This document shows positions 34,837 to 43,294 of a stretch of 64,000 bases of DNA, one piece after another. The DNA comes from Bifidobacterium santillanense (GTDB lineage: Bacteria; Actinomycetota; Actinomycetes; Actinomycetales; Bifidobacteriaceae), in the NCBI RefSeq assembly GCF_018555385.1, contig NZ_JAFEJS010000004.1, positions 1-64,000 of the forward strand, written 5' to 3'. Each line of letters starts with the position of its first letter. Position 1 is the stretch's first letter. Both the position numbers and the translations under genes were made by a program. The notes under the pieces were generated by a model. It did no database searches and was not told the DNA's origin. It worked only from the letters and a program-made list of their open reading frames with translations.

Positions 34837-36063
34837 TCAGACCGTCATGAACGGCAGCGGCCCGCGCATCAGGCGGCTCAGGCCCATCACCGCGGCGCCG
34901 CGCAGCGCCGGATGGTCGGTGACGGGCGCCCGCAGCACGCGCACATGGACGCTCTCGCGCGCCAGGATCTGCGACTGTATGCGCTCGCGCAGCCCCTCGA
35001 CCATCGCGTCGCCGAATTCGGCGAGCAGCCCGCCGATGACGATGCGCTCCACATCGACGATGTTCACCACGCTCGTCAGCGCCGAGGCCAGCGCGGCGGT
35101 CGCCCGTTCGACCGCGAGTGCCGTCTCGGCGTCTCCGTCGCGCCACGCCTCGATCAGCCGCGGCGTGAGCGCGGTGTCCGTGGCGTCGCACTCATCGGCG
35201 AGCCCCGACTCGACCATCAGCGCGCGACGCCCGGCGTACATCTCGAGGCAGCCGTGGCGACCGCAGCGGCACCGCGCGCCCTGCATGTCGACGCACACGT
35301 GGCCGATCTCGCCGGCGAACCCGTGGTCGCCCCGGACGACCTGCCCCTCGCGCACGTACGCGCCGCCGATGCCGATGTCGGTGGAGACGTAGACGAACGA
35401 GTCGGCGGGCCCGAGCGGCCAGTCGCCGTCGTCGCGCTGCGCGGCGTAGCCAGGGATCTGCGCGATGGCGGCGAGGGTCGCCTCGTTCTCCGCGTTCGCG
35501 CCGAGGCGGGAGAACACGTCGTACCGGTCGAGGGAGACGTCCCTCCAGCCGAGGTTGCGCGCGGCGAGCAGCGTGTTGCCGTTGGTCACGAGGCCGGGCA
35601 GGGCGAGTTCGGCACCGGCGACCGTGTAGCCGCGCGCGGCGAGCCGCTCCTCGGCGGGCCGCACCATGCGGTCGAGCTCGCCGAAGACGTCGTCGGGGGC
35701 CGTGCCGTCCATCGTGCGCTCGCGCCATCCGGAGTCGACGACGTCGCCGGTCAGGTCGAGCGCGACGTAGCCGAAGCCGTCGGTGTTGATCTGCATGCCG
35801 AGCCCGCACCAGCGCCCCGACGCGAACGCGAGCGGCGTCGACGGGCGGCCGTACGCGGCGCCGACGGCCGGTTCGAGCTGCCGGATCACGTGGTTCTTCA
35901 GGAGGATGTCGACGAGCAGCGTGATCGTCGCCTTGGTCAGGCCGGTCTCCTTGGCGAGGTCGGCGCGGCTCATCGGCTCGCGCGAGCGGGCCATCGCCGA
36001 GAGCACGACCGCCATGTTGTGGTTGCGCAGATCGTCCTGGTTGATCCTTCTGGCCACCGGCAT
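34837..36063 (-). CDS. ROK family transcriptional regulator (XylR/NagC type)
   Basis: 408 residues: N-terminal winged HTH (MSRADLAKETGLTKATITLL) and ROK sugar-binding domain with the zinc motif GHVCVDMQGARCRCGRHGCLE near residue 265 and the VSTDIGIGGAYV phosphate-loop region. Start ATG 36063 follows GGGAGG; a frame to 36120 lacks a signal. Its position next to xylA and xylB remnants suggests it was the xylose regulator of the lost locus. The gene itself is intact and may control genes elsewhere. Confidence 0.88.
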   Translation of the reverse strand: MPVARRINQDDLRNHNMAVVLSAMARSREPMSRADLAKETGLTKATITLLVDILLKNHVIRQLEPAVGAAYGRPSTPLAFASGRWCGLGMQINTDGFGYVALDLTGDVVDSGWRERTMDGTAPDDVFGELDRMVRPAEERLAARGYTVAGAELALPGLVTNGNTLLAARNLGWRDVSLDRYDVFSRLGANAENEATLAAIAQIPGYAAQRDDGDWPLGPADSFVYVSTDIGIGGAYVREGQVVRGDHGFAGEIGHVCVDMQGARCRCGRHGCLEMYAGRRALMVESGLADECDATDTALTPRLIEAWRDGDAETALAVERATAALASALTSVVNIVDVERIVIGGLLAEFGDAMVEGLRERIQSQILARESVHVRVLRAPVTDHPALRGAAVMGLSRLMRGPLPFMTV

Positions 36064-36200
36064 GACGCACCTCCCTTTTTCGTCTCGCGGCGGATTCCCG
36101 AGTCCCGCCGCGATGAACATCTCTCCCCGATTGTAAAGGCGATTGACGAAGTGCCGCGGCCAACGACGGCGCGGCCCCCCGAGCGCGCGGCCCGAGAGGC

Positions 36201-36296
36201 GTTCGCCGCGATGAACGGCTGCGCTGGCTGCACGATCCGGAGCACGTGAATCTCGTCGCCGAGTGGCGGCTCTTCATCGACCGCATCCTCACGTAG
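36201..36296 (+). pseudogene. Possible 3' gene remnant
   Basis: A frame ending in TAG at 36294-36296 reads VRRDERLRWLHDPEHVNLVA then EWRLFIDRILT, which has a protein-like composition and could be a regulator C-terminus. There is no start or upstream domain, so it is listed only as a possible relic. Confidence 0.25.
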
Positions 36297-36341
36297 GAAT
36301 CGAGCCGAAAGAATCGCCCCCATCAGCATCGTCGACGAACA

Positions 36342-37499
36342 TCATCTCGCCGCATTCATGCGGATGCAGGCGGCGTGCTCCCGCAGATAGCGGCGCAGAT
36401 ACGGGATCGCGAAATCGACTTTGCCGTAGCCCACGTCCCTGATGACCTGCGCGTCAATCAGACGCGTGCGATAGACGTTCGCATAGGCGACATCCTTGCC
36501 CATACGCTCGGCCACCGCGGACGTGGACGATGGACCATCATCCTGCGCCATCGCCAACAGATAGGTCTTGTCGATCGGCGACAGACCATCCAGCTCCGGC
36601 CCATGCACCGCGTCGCCGAGACGGTCGAGCGCGTTCGCCACACCGGCATCGGCATCGGCATCGCCGACCTCCATATGACCGCCCGTACCGCTCCCTCGTT
36701 GTCTGCGGTATGCGATGCGCCAGATGTGATAACCCACCAGTTGGATCATGAACGGATACCCTTGGGTCGCCTCGACCGCCTTGCGCAACGCCTCGCCACC
36801 GATGGACATGCCGGACCCGTCGAACGTGTCCACGAAGGCATCCTCCACCTCGTCGAGCGGAATGTCCCCAAGTCGCTCGGCCTGGGCGCGACGCAGGAAG
36901 GTCAGCACCTCGTCGTTGAGCCATTTCGACGCGATCGTCGGCAACCCCGCGAACACGAATGCAACATTCCGTTCCTCGCGGATGAGATGCTGCACCGCCG
37001 TGGCGATGGCGACCATGTCGTCGCGATCCGCCGCCTGCGCCTCGTCGATGGTGACCAACAGTCCCGCCTTGCGCCTCTCCAGCGCATCAAGACGCCTTCC
37101 CATCGCCTCGCGCAATGTCAGCGGCATTCGCCGTGAGGACACGCTCGCCTCGCCCAATGACACACCGCCAAGGCCGGCGAGCGAAACGGACGGCTTGAGC
37201 GAAAGGCTCATGGTGGGGCCATCCGGAGCAAGCCTGTCCAGCAGGCGTTGCGACAGACCATCCGAGGCGGTTTCGTCGACGACCTCCCATTTGCGCGCTT
37301 TGGCGATACGACCGAATTCCGTGAGAATGACGGTCTTGCCGACCCCACGGGCGCCGGTGACTCGCATGAGACGGCCGGGAGCGCCGGGACCGTCGTCCAG
37401 CCCCTCCTCGAAATCCTCGACGACGCCGTCGCGCCCGATCAACAGCGGAGGCATACGTCCAGCAGTCGGTTTGAATGGATTCGCCGTTCTCGCCACCAT
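36342..37499 (-). CDS. AAA ATPase with C-terminal winged helix, copy 1
   Basis: 385-residue ATP-binding protein of the ORC/STAND-like AAA group. Seen: Walker A TGARGVGKT near residue 49, Walker B GLLVTIDEAQ (~148), a sensor-type FVFAGLP (~183), and after ~300 a winged-helix-like domain. It is a paralogue of the gene at 40669 (same NPFKPTAG-x-MPP start, LIGR, GYPFMIQLVGY and the AIPYLRRYLRE end). The function is unknown; such proteins act as switches in plasmid, phage or stress systems. GAGAGGAG precedes ATG 37499. A 10-bp-period TATAAAA repeat lies 80-109 bases upstream. Confidence 0.8.
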   Translation of the reverse strand: MVARTANPFKPTAGRMPPLLIGRDGVVEDFEEGLDDGPGAPGRLMRVTGARGVGKTVILTEFGRIAKARKWEVVDETASDGLSQRLLDRLAPDGPTMSLSLKPSVSLAGLGGVSLGEASVSSRRMPLTLREAMGRRLDALERRKAGLLVTIDEAQAADRDDMVAIATAVQHLIREERNVAFVFAGLPTIASKWLNDEVLTFLRRAQAERLGDIPLDEVEDAFVDTFDGSGMSIGGEALRKAVEATQGYPFMIQLVGYHIWRIAYRRQRGSGTGGHMEVGDADADAGVANALDRLGDAVHGPELDGLSPIDKTYLLAMAQDDGPSSTSAVAERMGKDVAYANVYRTRLIDAQVIRDVGYGKVDFAIPYLRRYLREHAACIRMNAAR

Positions 37500-37578
37500 A
37501 TCCGACTCCTCTCACCGAATCCGCATCGATCGGGGATTCGGTTCCGCTCGTATCTCGACTATAAAGAATGAAAAGAAT

Positions 37579-37608
37579 TATAAAACATTATAAAAGAATA
37601 TAAAAGTT
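37579..37608. repeat. Three 10-bp phased AT-rich repeats upstream of ATPase copy 1
   Basis: TATAAAACAT, TATAAAAGAA and TATAAAAGTT in direct succession, with weaker units before them. One-turn spacing suggests cooperative protein binding on one DNA face. Confidence 0.65.
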
Positions 37609-37778
37609 AGAGGGGCATTGGCGCATACGGGAAAGGGCGAGGCTGTGCGAACCGATGGCGGTCAGCACGGCCTCACCCTACGGAGGAGAAGGAAAAGAAG
37701 TAGAGAAAAGTCAGACGATGCGGATGGTTCCGGCCGGCGTCCGCGGGATGGAGCCGGGGACGATGGCCGGAACCGGCG

Positions 37779-37872
37779 TCACTTCACCTTCTTGATGAAG
37801 AAGACGCAGACGGCGGCGGCGGTCAGGACGATGAAGCCCATCGGGAACAGGCCGCGGTAGCCGAACTCGCCA
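37779..37872 (-). pseudogene. 3' remnant of an MFS sugar transporter
   Basis: The last ~31 codons, FGYRGLFPMGFIVLTAAAV then CVFFIKKVK and stop, match the ends of the two intact MFS transporters of this window (FGYQGLFPMGFIILSLAAV and FGYAGLFPMGFIVLTLAAV). The frame upstream (to 37964) is unrelated. It is a relic of a third family member, left by deletion or recombination between copies. Confidence 0.8.
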
Positions 37873-37920
37873 ATCGCGGATATCCCCTCCCTCTGTCTCC
37901 ATGTGTCTTTCACGCTTTCA

Positions 37921-38047
37921 GCAAGCGTTTCCGTAGTATCGATAAATAATTTCCCATAATGCAATCCGCAAAGAACAGGAAATCAGCACCATTCAAGGAC
38001 TTATTTCACGCAAACGGTTGCGGCACGCCGGTGGTAAGCGCTTGCAA
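37921..38047 (+). promoter_or_regulatory. Cluster of LacI-type operators upstream of the MFS transporter
   Basis: Three sites: GCAAGCGTTTCC (37921-37932), the palindrome GCAAACGGTTGC (38010-38021) and TGGTAAGCGCTTGCAA (38032-38047). The last two are 22 bp apart centre to centre, about 160-180 bases before the transporter start, and are likely bound by the LacI encoded at 39562 or a global LacI protein. Confidence 0.6.
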
Positions 38048-38197
38048 ACAGAGTCGCGCAACAGTATCCTGTGGAACCAGTTACACCACAGCGACGCGAG
38101 CCACGGCGAAACGGCGAAGTTGGCCGCCATCCACCCGGAGGCGCCGCGTGGTACGACGCCTAACAATGAAGTGCACCCGCAAAGGAGCAACAGCAAC

Positions 38198-39454
38198 ATG
38201 AGCATCGCAATCGACGGCAAGGACCCCGCGGTCTTCGCCCCCAAGGACACGGGCAGGTTCCCGTGGCGCGCGTCCATCGGCCAGTTCTTCGGCACCATCG
38301 GCTGGTACGCGCCGTTCTTCGGCATCAGCGCCATCCTGCTGCCGGCCAAGATCGAGATGATCGACCCGGCCCAGAAGGTGAGCCTGGTCGCCAGCGCCAC
38401 CACCGTCACGATGGTCATCGCCATCTTCGCCGGCGTCATCTTCGGCGCCCTGTCCGACATGACCCGCTCGCGCTTCGGCGCCCGCTCCCCGTGGGTCGTC
38501 GGCGGCGGCATCGCCGCGACGATCTGCCTGATCGTCTTCGCCCTGTCGAACAACACCGTCGTCGCGATGGGCGCGTGGTTCCTCTACGTCGCCTGGTACA
38601 ACGCGATCATGGCCGCCGGCATGGCCTGGATGCCCGACCTGATCCCGGTCAAGTACCGCGGCTCGGCGTCCGCCATGTTCGGCGTCGCCACCGAGATCGG
38701 CCTCAACGGCGCGCAGTCGCTCGCCTCCCTGTTCATCACCAACGTGCCGCTCGGCGTGTTCATCCTCCTCATCGTCGCCGACGTGTGCCTGATCGCCGCC
38801 GTGATCATCTGCAAGGAGCCGTCCAACAAGGACGTGCCGCGCGAGAAGTTCACCCTCGCCGGATTCAAGAAGTTCATGCCGCCGCGCCACGCCGGCCGCG
38901 ACTACTGGTTCGCCGCGTTCGCCCGCATGATGTACATGATGCCCGGCGGCATCGGCACCTACCGCCTGTACACCCTGACCGACTACATGCACGTCTCCAA
39001 GGTCGAGGCCGCCGGCTGGATGAGCCTCATGGCCCTGCTGAGCCTGATCCTCGCGCTCGTCGCCGCCGCCATCTCCGGCCCGATCGCCGACAAGTTCCAC
39101 ACCATCAAGATCCCGTGCGTCATCGCCGTGTTCCTCGTGGGACTTCCCTGCTGGCTGCCGTTCTTCATCCCGACGCCGCTCATGTACACGATCTACGTCA
39201 TGCTCTCCGGCCTCGGCGGCGGCATCTTCGTCGCCCTCGACCAGGCGCTGATGACCTCCGTGCTGCCGAACCAGAAGGAGGCCGCGAAGGACCTCGCGTT
39301 CCTCAACGTGGCCGGCACCATCGGCCAGATGCTCGCCCCGCTCATCGCGGCCGCGGTCATCGGATTCTTCGGCTACCAGGGCCTGTTCCCGATGGGCTTC
39401 ATCATCCTCTCGCTCGCCGCCGTCTCCATCTTCGGCGTCAAGCGCGTGAAGTAA
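38198..39454 (+). CDS. MFS sugar transporter (SLC45/GPH-like)
   Basis: 418 residues with twelve predicted helices. Conserved segments: PKDTGRFPWRASIGQFFGTI, GWYAPFFGISAILLPAK, the loop GALSDMTRSRFGARSPWV between helices 2 and 3 (the MFS D-x-x-x-R-x-G-R-R-like motif), and LDQALMTSVLPNQKEAAKDL. It is a paralogue of the gene at 43295. The substrate is unknown, probably a di- or oligosaccharide given LacI control. ATG 38198 follows AAAGGAG; the frame opens earlier, at 38018, without a signal. It forms an operon with the LacI gene 107 bases downstream. Confidence 0.88.
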   Translation: MSIAIDGKDPAVFAPKDTGRFPWRASIGQFFGTIGWYAPFFGISAILLPAKIEMIDPAQKVSLVASATTVTMVIAIFAGVIFGALSDMTRSRFGARSPWVVGGGIAATICLIVFALSNNTVVAMGAWFLYVAWYNAIMAAGMAWMPDLIPVKYRGSASAMFGVATEIGLNGAQSLASLFITNVPLGVFILLIVADVCLIAAVIICKEPSNKDVPREKFTLAGFKKFMPPRHAGRDYWFAAFARMMYMMPGGIGTYRLYTLTDYMHVSKVEAAGWMSLMALLSLILALVAAAISGPIADKFHTIKIPCVIAVFLVGLPCWLPFFIPTPLMYTIYVMLSGLGGGIFVALDQALMTSVLPNQKEAAKDLAFLNVAGTIGQMLAPLIAAAVIGFFGYQGLFPMGFIILSLAAVSIFGVKRVK

Positions 39455-39561
39455 TCCACCCCCCTTCTTCTCCTTACCTCCTCCTCTCCGCCCGGGACGC
39501 GCGGCTTCGGCAGCACGCCCCGGGTTTTCCCGTATCCGCACCACCACCAAACAGGAGCGAT

Positions 39562-40665
39562 ATGACCGGCATCCCCACCCCAGGACCGCACGGCCGCGGC
39601 GGCGTCACCCTCAAGGACGTGGCGAAGGCCGCCGGCGTCTCCGTCTCCACCGCCTCGCGCGCGCTCGCCGGCAACACGATGATCGGCGCCGAGACCCGCG
39701 CCAGGGTCCTCAGAACGGCCCGGAGGCTCAACTACGTGGCCAACGGCCTCGCCCAGTCGATGGCGGGCGGCGGCATGCGCACGTTGGCGTTCATCACGAA
39801 CGCGTTCCTCGGCGAACCGTTCGCGCGCATCGCCTACGGCGTCGACGACGTCGCCCGGGAGAACCACGCCGTGCTGCTGACGAACTCCGCGCACGAGGAC
39901 ATGGCCGCCGAATGGGAGACGATCGCCCTGCTCGCCCGTCAGCGCGTGGCGGGCGTCCTGCTGGTCGGCTCGCGCACGACGAGCCCCGAGTACCGCACGC
40001 ATCTCGCCGCCTGCCGGGACCTGCTCGCCTCGGTCGGCGCGCGGCTGGTGATGTGCGGCAGTCCCCGGATCCCCGGTCTCGACGACATCCCGACCGTCGC
40101 CTACGAGCAGCGCGACGGGGCGCGGCGCGCGACCGAGGCGCTGCTTCAAGCAGGACACCGACGCATCGCCTTTCTCGGCTACGACGAGCGTTCGACCGCA
40201 CGCGAACGGTTCGCGGGATTCCGCGACGCGCTCGCCTCCGCGGGACTGTACGCCGACCCGCGCTCGGCGCTGGTGACACACTCGGACAACCGCGGGGCGG
40301 CGCTGGACGCCGCGGTGGGACGTCTACTGACGATGCCGGACGGAAGACGCCCGACGGCGGTCGTGTGCGTCACCGATTTCGCTGCCTATCGCGTGTATTC
40401 GGCGGCGCGGTCCCTCGGACTGCGCATCCCCGAGGACCTGTCGGTCACCGGATTCGACGACCTGTCCGGCGACGACGCGCTGCTGCCCCGTCTGAGCAGC
40501 GTGCGCGTCCCGTACGAGCGGATCGGCGAGCGCGCCGCCGCCCTTGCGCTGGACGCGCCGACGACGGGCAGCGACGATTCCAACGATTGCGGCGGCCGGA
40601 CCATCCACCCCGTCTTCCCGGTGGAGTTCGTCGCGCGCGAGTCGATCGCCCCGACGGCGGTATGA
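39562..40665 (+). CDS. LacI family transcriptional regulator
   Basis: 367 residues: HTH VTLKDVAKAAGVSVSTASRAL and hinge (NYVANGLAQSM), then the sugar-binding domain ending LSVTGFDDLSGDDALLPRLS. AGGAGCGAT precedes ATG 39562. It is downstream of the MFS transporter and likely controls it through the operators at 37921-38047. It converges on ATPase copy 2, whose stop is three bases away. Codons near the C-terminus are less biased than in the core. Confidence 0.9.
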   Translation: MTGIPTPGPHGRGGVTLKDVAKAAGVSVSTASRALAGNTMIGAETRARVLRTARRLNYVANGLAQSMAGGGMRTLAFITNAFLGEPFARIAYGVDDVARENHAVLLTNSAHEDMAAEWETIALLARQRVAGVLLVGSRTTSPEYRTHLAACRDLLASVGARLVMCGSPRIPGLDDIPTVAYEQRDGARRATEALLQAGHRRIAFLGYDERSTARERFAGFRDALASAGLYADPRSALVTHSDNRGAALDAAVGRLLTMPDGRRPTAVVCVTDFAAYRVYSAARSLGLRIPEDLSVTGFDDLSGDDALLPRLSSVRVPYERIGERAAALALDAPTTGSDDSNDCGGRTIHPVFPVEFVARESIAPTAV

Positions 40666-40668
40666 CGG

Positions 40669-41796
40669 TCACCGATTCGGGTCGGCAGCCGTGGAACGCA
40701 GATACTCGCGCAGGAACGGAATGGCGAAGTCGACTCGACCACGGGCCGGAGCCACGATGACGTGCTTGTCCAGCAGCCGCTGCCGGTAGATGTTGGCGTA
40801 ATCCATGCTCTCGTGCATGCGCGCGGCCACATCGGAAGACGATGAGGGACCATCATCGAGGGCCATCGCGCGCAGGTAGTCGACCGCCCTGCCGGACAGC
40901 TGTTTGACGACCGGAGCGCATACGCCCTCACCGAGTTTCGCACGGGCCTGCTCCACGCCGGCCTTCACGTCATCGGTCAGAATCGCGTTGCCGTGCGCAT
41001 GGCCGTCCGTCGACTCCCTGCGTCTGGCCCGGCGCCAGATGCTGTAGCCGACGAGCTGGATCATGTACGGGTAGCCGCCCGTGGCTCGCGTCGCCAGGTC
41101 GAGCGCCTCGTCATTGATGGCGACGCCGGCACCGCGAATCGTATCCGCGAGCGCCCTGCGGACGTCGTCAAGCGGTACATCGCCGAGTTCCTTGATGGAC
41201 GCACGACGCAGGAAGGTGAGCACCTTGGCGTTGAGCAGGTCGGAGACCAGGGATGGCAGGCCGGCGAAGACGAACGCCACGTCGGCGTTATCGCGCAGCA
41301 TGTGCTGGGCCGCGATCGCTATGGCGGTCATATCCTCCAACGAGGCGTCCTGGGTCTCGTCGATGGTGATCAGCAACCCACGACCTTTGCCCAAGGTCCG
41401 CAACCGCGCGGTCATCGCATCGCGCAACGTTGATGGACGAAGCGCCGGGACGATGCCGAACTCTCCGAGGGAGACGCCCATCACCGATGGTTTGATGGTC
41501 GCGCCTGCGATTCTGCTCGGTTCGGGAGCGATGCGGGCGATGAGTCTGTCGCATAGGCCGTCGGAGGCGGTCTCATCGATGACCTCCCAACGACGGCTGC
41601 GTGCGATCATGCCGAGCTCGGTGAGCATCACCGTCTTGCCGCTGCCACGCGGCCCGGTGATGAGCATCAGACGATCGGGGGCTCCCGGACCGTCATCCAG
41701 CCCCTCCCGGAAATCAAGGCTGACGGACTCACGGCCAATCAGCACCGGCGGCATGACGCCGGCGGTCGGCTTGAACGGATTCGCCGGAAACGACAT
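40669..41796 (-). CDS. AAA ATPase with C-terminal winged helix, copy 2
   Basis: 375-residue paralogue of the protein at 36342. Walker A TGPRGSGKT (~residue 50), Walker B GLLITIDETQD, sensor FVFAGLP, and the matching end AIPFLREYLRS. Both copies keep the NPFKPTAG..MPP..LIGR start and VIDETASDGL / VVDETASDGL block, but the middle linker differs, so they are diverged, not recent copies. Start ATG 41796 has GGGAGGGAG upstream. A 10-bp-period TATAGAA repeat lies 46-75 bases upstream, and the divergent gene is fic. Function unknown. Confidence 0.8.
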   Translation of the reverse strand: MSFPANPFKPTAGVMPPVLIGRESVSLDFREGLDDGPGAPDRLMLITGPRGSGKTVMLTELGMIARSRRWEVIDETASDGLCDRLIARIAPEPSRIAGATIKPSVMGVSLGEFGIVPALRPSTLRDAMTARLRTLGKGRGLLITIDETQDASLEDMTAIAIAAQHMLRDNADVAFVFAGLPSLVSDLLNAKVLTFLRRASIKELGDVPLDDVRRALADTIRGAGVAINDEALDLATRATGGYPYMIQLVGYSIWRRARRRESTDGHAHGNAILTDDVKAGVEQARAKLGEGVCAPVVKQLSGRAVDYLRAMALDDGPSSSSDVAARMHESMDYANIYRQRLLDKHVIVAPARGRVDFAIPFLREYLRSTAADPNR

Positions 41797-41841
41797 TGCG
41801 GCTCCCTCCCTCATGGCGCGACAACGAGACTGTTCTCTGAT

Positions 41842-41871
41842 TATAGAACGAATAGAAAATCTATAGAACAA
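41842..41871. repeat. Three 10-bp phased AT-rich repeats upstream of ATPase copy 2
   Basis: TATAGAACGA, ATAGAAAATC and TATAGAACAA in succession. It has the same architecture as at 37579 but with GAA where copy 1 has AAA, as if each ATPase had its own variant. Confidence 0.65.
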
Positions 41872-41929
41872 ACTAATGGCTAGGGCCAATGCCGCTTTTT
41901 ACAAGGTTAAGAGCCGATCTTAATGCATG

Positions 41930-41946
41930 AAATAGAACAAATAGAA
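41930..41946. repeat. Left 17-bp direct repeat flanking fic
   Basis: AAATAGAACAAATAGAA, identical to 43177-43193 just after the fic stop, and related to the TATAGAACAA units upstream of ATPase copy 2. Confidence 0.75.
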
Positions 41947-41994
41947 CATGCTCAGTATCATGTTTCGCGGCGCGGCGGGGACCGAAGTCCGGGC

Positions 41995-42070
41995 GTTTCT
42001 GCATCATCGTCATGTTTTCTGCATCATTTGATAGCATATGATGCAGAAAACATGACGATGATGCAGAAAC
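41995..42070. promoter_or_regulatory. Perfect 33-bp inverted repeat upstream of fic
   Basis: Arms 41995-42027 and 42038-42070 match over all 33 bases, with a 10-nt spacer. Each arm holds two copies of ATGATGCAGAAA or its complement about 21-23 bp apart, so there are four half-sites in all. It ends 13 bases before the fic start codon, so bound protein, or the hairpin in the mRNA, would block expression. Confidence 0.75.
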
Positions 42071-42083
42071 AAGGCAAGACACG

Positions 42084-43145
42084 ATGAAGCGCTTCGACTA
42101 CATCGCATCGGCGCGAGATCTGCTGACGCCGCGAACGACCAGCCTGCTCACGGCCATCCATGAAGCCAGGGGGCGTCAGAGCACGCAGGCATCGATACGC
42201 CCGGATATTCTCACGACATTGAGCGCGGTGGCGCGCGTGCAGAGCATCGACACCTCCAACCGCATCGAGGGCATCGCCACCAGCGACAAGCGGCTCGATG
42301 CAATCGTCGCGGAGAAGGTGGCCCCGCGCAACCGCGCCGAGGAGGAGATCGCCGGCTACCGCGACGTGCTCGCGGTCATCCATGAGAGCCACGACTACAT
42401 CCCACCCACTCCGAACGTCATCCTCCAACTGCATCGCGACCTGTTCCGGCACACCCCGCTGACCTTCGGCGGACGGTTCAAGGACACGGACAACGTCATC
42501 ATGGAACGCGATGCGAACGGAGACAACCACGTCCGGTTCGCGCCGCCCTCCGCGTTGGCCACGCCGGAACTGATGGGACGCATCTGCGACGCCTATGCCG
42601 ACGCCATCCATGACGGATATACCGATTCCCTGCTCGCCATCGCCATGTTCGTGCTCGACTTCACCTGCATCCACCCGTTCAACGACGGCAACGGACGCAT
42701 GCGCCGGCTGCTGACCCTGCTGCTGCTCTACCGCAACGGCTACCAGGTCGGCAAGTACATCAGTCTGGAGCATCTCATCGAACGGAGCAAGGACACCTAC
42801 TACGAGGCCCTGGCGGCGAGCACCGTCGGATGGAACGAGGGCGGGAACGACTACGCACCGTTCGCGAACTACCTGCTCGGCGTGATCCTCGCCGCATACC
42901 GCGAGTTCGATGCGCGGATCGCGGCCGTCACCACGTCGCCCGATGGGAAAAGACCGACCAAGACGGAGCGCATCGCCGCCCTGTTCGACGACACGCTCTC
43001 GCCGATGTCCAAGGCGGACATCCTCGCCAGACTGCCCGACATCAGCGCCACCACCGTCGAGCGCACGCTCAGGGCCCTGCAGGACGACGGCACCATCGTC
43101 AAGATCGGCGCAGGCCGAAGCACCCGATACGTCAGAAGACGCTGA
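42084..43145 (+). CDS. Fic family AMP-transferase-like protein with C-terminal winged helix
   Basis: 353 residues. The Fic motif is intact, CIHPFNDGNGRMRRLL near residue 195 (H-P-F-x-D-G-N-G-R), so it can transfer AMP or a related group. An N-terminal inhibitory helix motif (S/T)xxxE(G/N) is present as SNRIEG near residue 58, making it an auto-inhibited (class II) Fic protein. The last ~60 residues (SKADILARLPDISATTVERTL, then RALQDDG) form a winged helix that could bind the large inverted repeat just upstream. The ribosome binding site (AAGGCAAG) is modest. It is flanked by identical 17-bp direct repeats. Confidence 0.9.
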   Translation: MKRFDYIASARDLLTPRTTSLLTAIHEARGRQSTQASIRPDILTTLSAVARVQSIDTSNRIEGIATSDKRLDAIVAEKVAPRNRAEEEIAGYRDVLAVIHESHDYIPPTPNVILQLHRDLFRHTPLTFGGRFKDTDNVIMERDANGDNHVRFAPPSALATPELMGRICDAYADAIHDGYTDSLLAIAMFVLDFTCIHPFNDGNGRMRRLLTLLLLYRNGYQVGKYISLEHLIERSKDTYYEALAASTVGWNEGGNDYAPFANYLLGVILAAYREFDARIAAVTTSPDGKRPTKTERIAALFDDTLSPMSKADILARLPDISATTVERTLRALQDDGTIVKIGAGRSTRYVRRR

Positions 43146-43176
43146 CCGCCCCAGCCGAGGGTTGGGCGCGGCGGAA

Positions 43177-43193
43177 AATAGAACAAATAGAAA
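43177..43193. repeat. Right 17-bp direct repeat flanking fic
   Basis: Second copy of AAATAGAACAAATAGAA, 31 bases after the fic stop. Confidence 0.75.
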
Positions 43194-43294
43194 CGAGGCC
43201 CATACCCCGCAAGCCATTCGCGCGGGGTATGGGCCTTCTTAATCATGGGTTCTCGTCCAGCGTCGATGAAGCCGGACGACGAAGACGACGGACG

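Noticed and set aside
43177-43193. att site of a prophage or integrative element
   Set aside because: The 17-bp repeats flank only fic; no integrase or phage gene is present, so an attachment site is not supported.
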